The notes under the pieces were generated by a model. That model was given only the letters and a program-made list of their open reading frames with translations, did not search any database and was not told the DNA's origin. 64,000 nucleotides of DNA from Paenibacillus sp. Root52 (GTDB lineage: Bacteria > Bacillota > Bacilli > Paenibacillales > Paenibacillaceae), in contig NZ_LMFO01000023.1 of assembly GCF_001426865.1 (NCBI RefSeq), positions 434,001-498,000 of the forward strand. The letters are read 5' to 3'. The position numbers and the translations under genes are program-made. This document shows, piece after piece, positions 62,594 through 64,000 of the stretch (positions are counted from its first letter, which is position 1; each line of letters starts with the position of its first letter).

Positions 62594-62611
62594 CAATGCT
62601 GTACAATTCCA

Positions 62612-63673
62612 CTACAAGCCTGCTAATACCTGGTACCATACCCCGCGTTTGGAGTATAGTGTAGTTCGAACTTCAGCCCAGCCACCCAGGTAATTGATAT
62701 CGAATAGCCCTGGCGGTGTTGGAAAAGTAGACTCTGTCTCCGCAAATACTTCCGGATCTACCGAACGAAAACCATGCTTTGCAAAAATACGCTGAGCTTC
62801 TGGTGTACTCAGATACGCCACAAAAGCTTCCGCGAGTTCACGATTTCCGTGTTTATCCACGTATTTATCCACCACAGTTGCCGGGTTTTCGATCAAAATC
62901 GTGTTCTTAGGAACGACGATATCATACTTGACTCCTTTGGCAATCCGGGCGAGCAACTCATTCTCATACGTTACGATGACATCACCGACGCCATACTCAA
63001 AAGCCGCCATTGAAGATCTACCACTCTTATCAAGTGATTCAACATTCTGATGTACCTTCTCCAAAAAAGCCTTGGCTACCGCAGGATCTTTCTTCCCCTG
63101 CTCTTCCGACAGTTTCAGGCCAGCACCATAGATCGCGTTAATATCCCATTGTGCACCGCCTGAGGTCTTCGGGTTAGGATACAGCACCTTCACACCCGGT
63201 TTGGTTAAGTCATCAAAATCTTGGATGCCCAGTGGATTGCCTTCTCTCGTACCTAACACAACAATAGATCTCGTAATCATGCCGTCATTAGGCGCCTGCT
63301 TCCAGTCAGGGTTAACCAGGTCTGCCTTGACCAGTTTATCAATATCATTCTCCATCGCGAGCAGAGCTACATCCGCCTCGAAGCCACCTGCGATGGCTCT
63401 CGCTTGTGTACCCGAAGCTTCATAAGACTCCTGAAAATTGATCGACTGTCCCGTCTTGGCTTCCCATTCTGCCTTAAAAATAGGCAACAGTTCTGCCATC
63501 GCATCTTTTACAACGCTATAAGCCCCAATAACGAGCGTGTTGGATTGATCCGTTCCAGCAGGATTGCCGGGTTCGTTTGCAGCTTCTTGCTTACTGCATC
63601 CAACCGTCATGCAGACGAGCAGAAACATGAGAACAGCAACGAAGGGTAATGTGGTTTTCTTCCTCGTCTGCAT
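62612..63673 (-). CDS. Sulfate/thiosulfate ABC transporter substrate-binding lipoprotein
   Basis: 353 aa from ATG 63673 with AGGAAGG 8 nt upstream. Lipobox VGC at about residue 26. The binding domain carries QESYEASGTQARAIAGGFEAD, NPKTSGGAQWDINAIYG and NYLGGWAEV, the signature blocks of the Sbp/CysP family. It captures sulfate or thiosulfate for the ABC importer whose ATPase end lies just upstream. Confidence 0.92.
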   Translation of the reverse strand: MQTRKKTTLPFVAVLMFLLVCMTVGCSKQEAANEPGNPAGTDQSNTLVIGAYSVVKDAMAELLPIFKAEWEAKTGQSINFQESYEASGTQARAIAGGFEADVALLAMENDIDKLVKADLVNPDWKQAPNDGMITRSIVVLGTREGNPLGIQDFDDLTKPGVKVLYPNPKTSGGAQWDINAIYGAGLKLSEEQGKKDPAVAKAFLEKVHQNVESLDKSGRSSMAAFEYGVGDVIVTYENELLARIAKGVKYDIVVPKNTILIENPATVVDKYVDKHGNRELAEAFVAYLSTPEAQRIFAKHGFRSVDPEVFAETESTFPTPPGLFDINYLGGWAEVRTTLYSKRGVWYQVLAGL

Positions 63674-63728
63674 GGGCAACGCCTTCCTCTCTAAACGTTC
63701 TGGGTGAATTCCCACTTGGTTTGATTCA

Positions 63729-64000
63729 TTAGATCATGACAGGCATTGGATCTTCTTTAAGCCGATTCTCAACGACCCAACTATGGGAATCATTGAATAG
63801 ATATGCCCGGTGCACAAGCACGCGAATCTGTTGACCGATTTCCAGTGTTGTTTTCTCCAAGGAACGATACGTAATCAGCTTATGACCTCGTACCTCGACT
63901 TCAACCATCCACTCACTTCCGCGGAAGTGAAGGTGCTTCACCGTACCTTTTTCAGTTGCCGACAACATGCTGAATTCATTTTTGAGACCAATTTCAATAT
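63729..64000 (-). CDS. Sulfate-type ABC transporter ATPase, C-terminal TOBE part (start outside window)
   Basis: The frame stays open to the last base of the window, reading IEIGLKNEFS before the internal ATG at 63968, so only the C-terminal about 90 residues are seen. EKGTVKHLHFRGSEWMVEVE and LEIGQQIRVLVHRAYLF fit the TOBE domain that ends CysA/ModC-type ATPases. Its position 55 nt before the sulfate-binding protein gene supports a cys transporter operon. Confidence 0.7.
   Translation of the reverse strand, partial: IEIGLKNEFSMLSATEKGTVKHLHFRGSEWMVEVEVRGHKLITYRSLEKTTLEIGQQIRVLVHRAYLFNDSHSWVVENRLKEDPMPVMI

Noticed and set aside
1..64000. CRISPR arrays, prophage, tRNA or rRNA genes
   Set aside because: No regularly spaced repeats, phage structural genes, tRNA cloverleaf or rRNA sequences were seen.

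Overview
The window looks like a chromosomal segment of a Paenibacillus-type Firmicute. GC content is moderate, start sites carry strong AGGAGG-like ribosome binding sites with many GTG and TTG starts, and regulation uses a T-box, a preQ1-I and a cobalamin riboswitch. The gene families (ThrE pair, YwqG/DUF1963, YtrA-type GntR, TcyP, VanRS-like two-component genes) fit the same group. This assignment is an inference from gene content; no marker gene such as 16S rRNA is present.

Layout. (1) nt 1-6.6 kb, plus strand: the 3' part of a GNAT-Nudix fusion coupled to an AraC regulator, an ankyrin protein, an ECF sigma factor with a DUF4179 membrane protein, a small unknown protein, and a split ThrE exporter. 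(2) 6.9-12.9 kb, minus strand: an APH-family kinase, a VanR-like regulator and VanS-like kinase, then a kinase-derived protein that lacks both the phospho-acceptor His and the ATPase domain, followed 2 nt later by a class A penicillin-binding protein. (3) 13-18.2 kb, minus: DinB, DUF1963, an ammonium transporter coupled to a coiled-coil protein instead of PII, a GyrI-like protein and an acetyltransferase. (4) 18.4-22.3 kb: an M23 endopeptidase lipoprotein divergent from a second two-component system. (5) 22.3-27.3 kb: T-box-controlled thrS, an SDR, an orphan protein with a HEPN-like motif, and a metallo-beta-lactamase-fold protein. (6) 27.4-29.1 kb: a complete IS150-type insertion sequence that has split a long hairpin. 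(7) 29.2-36.6 kb: a PQQ-type sugar dehydrogenase lipoprotein, an M24 peptidase, a preQ1-riboswitch-controlled VUT transporter, TcyP and a chemoreceptor.

(8) 36.7-48.1 kb, minus: two cobalamin clusters. One is btuFCD-cobT-cobU-cobS-cobQ behind a B12 riboswitch. The other is cobD-cbiZ-cbiB-cobC, in which cbiZ is broken by a one-base frameshift. Together they encode corrinoid import, salvage, nucleotide-loop assembly and late amidation; no corrin-ring genes are present. (9) 48.2-54.9 kb: lipoate ligase, a HAD phosphatase, DUF3139, a nitrilase-family protein, and an EamA exporter divergent from a MocR regulator. (10) 55-59.8 kb, minus: a YtrA-type regulator/ABC operon with a clear operator and an apparent ATT start, an ECF-like sigma factor in an operon with a second-type ClpP, and a PhnP-like hydrolase. 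(11) 59.9-64 kb: unknown proteins, a C39-peptidase remnant, an AT-rich lipoprotein gene, and the end of a sulfate ABC transporter.

The least ordinary items are the His-less kinase-like protein fused by operon to a PBP, the ECF-ClpP operon, a dispersed structured repeat of about 161 bp in opposite orientations at 9.8 and 49.4 kb (with a decayed copy at 6.75 kb), the Amt partner protein, and the IS inserted in a 21-bp-arm hairpin. No CRISPR array, prophage, rRNA or tRNA was seen.
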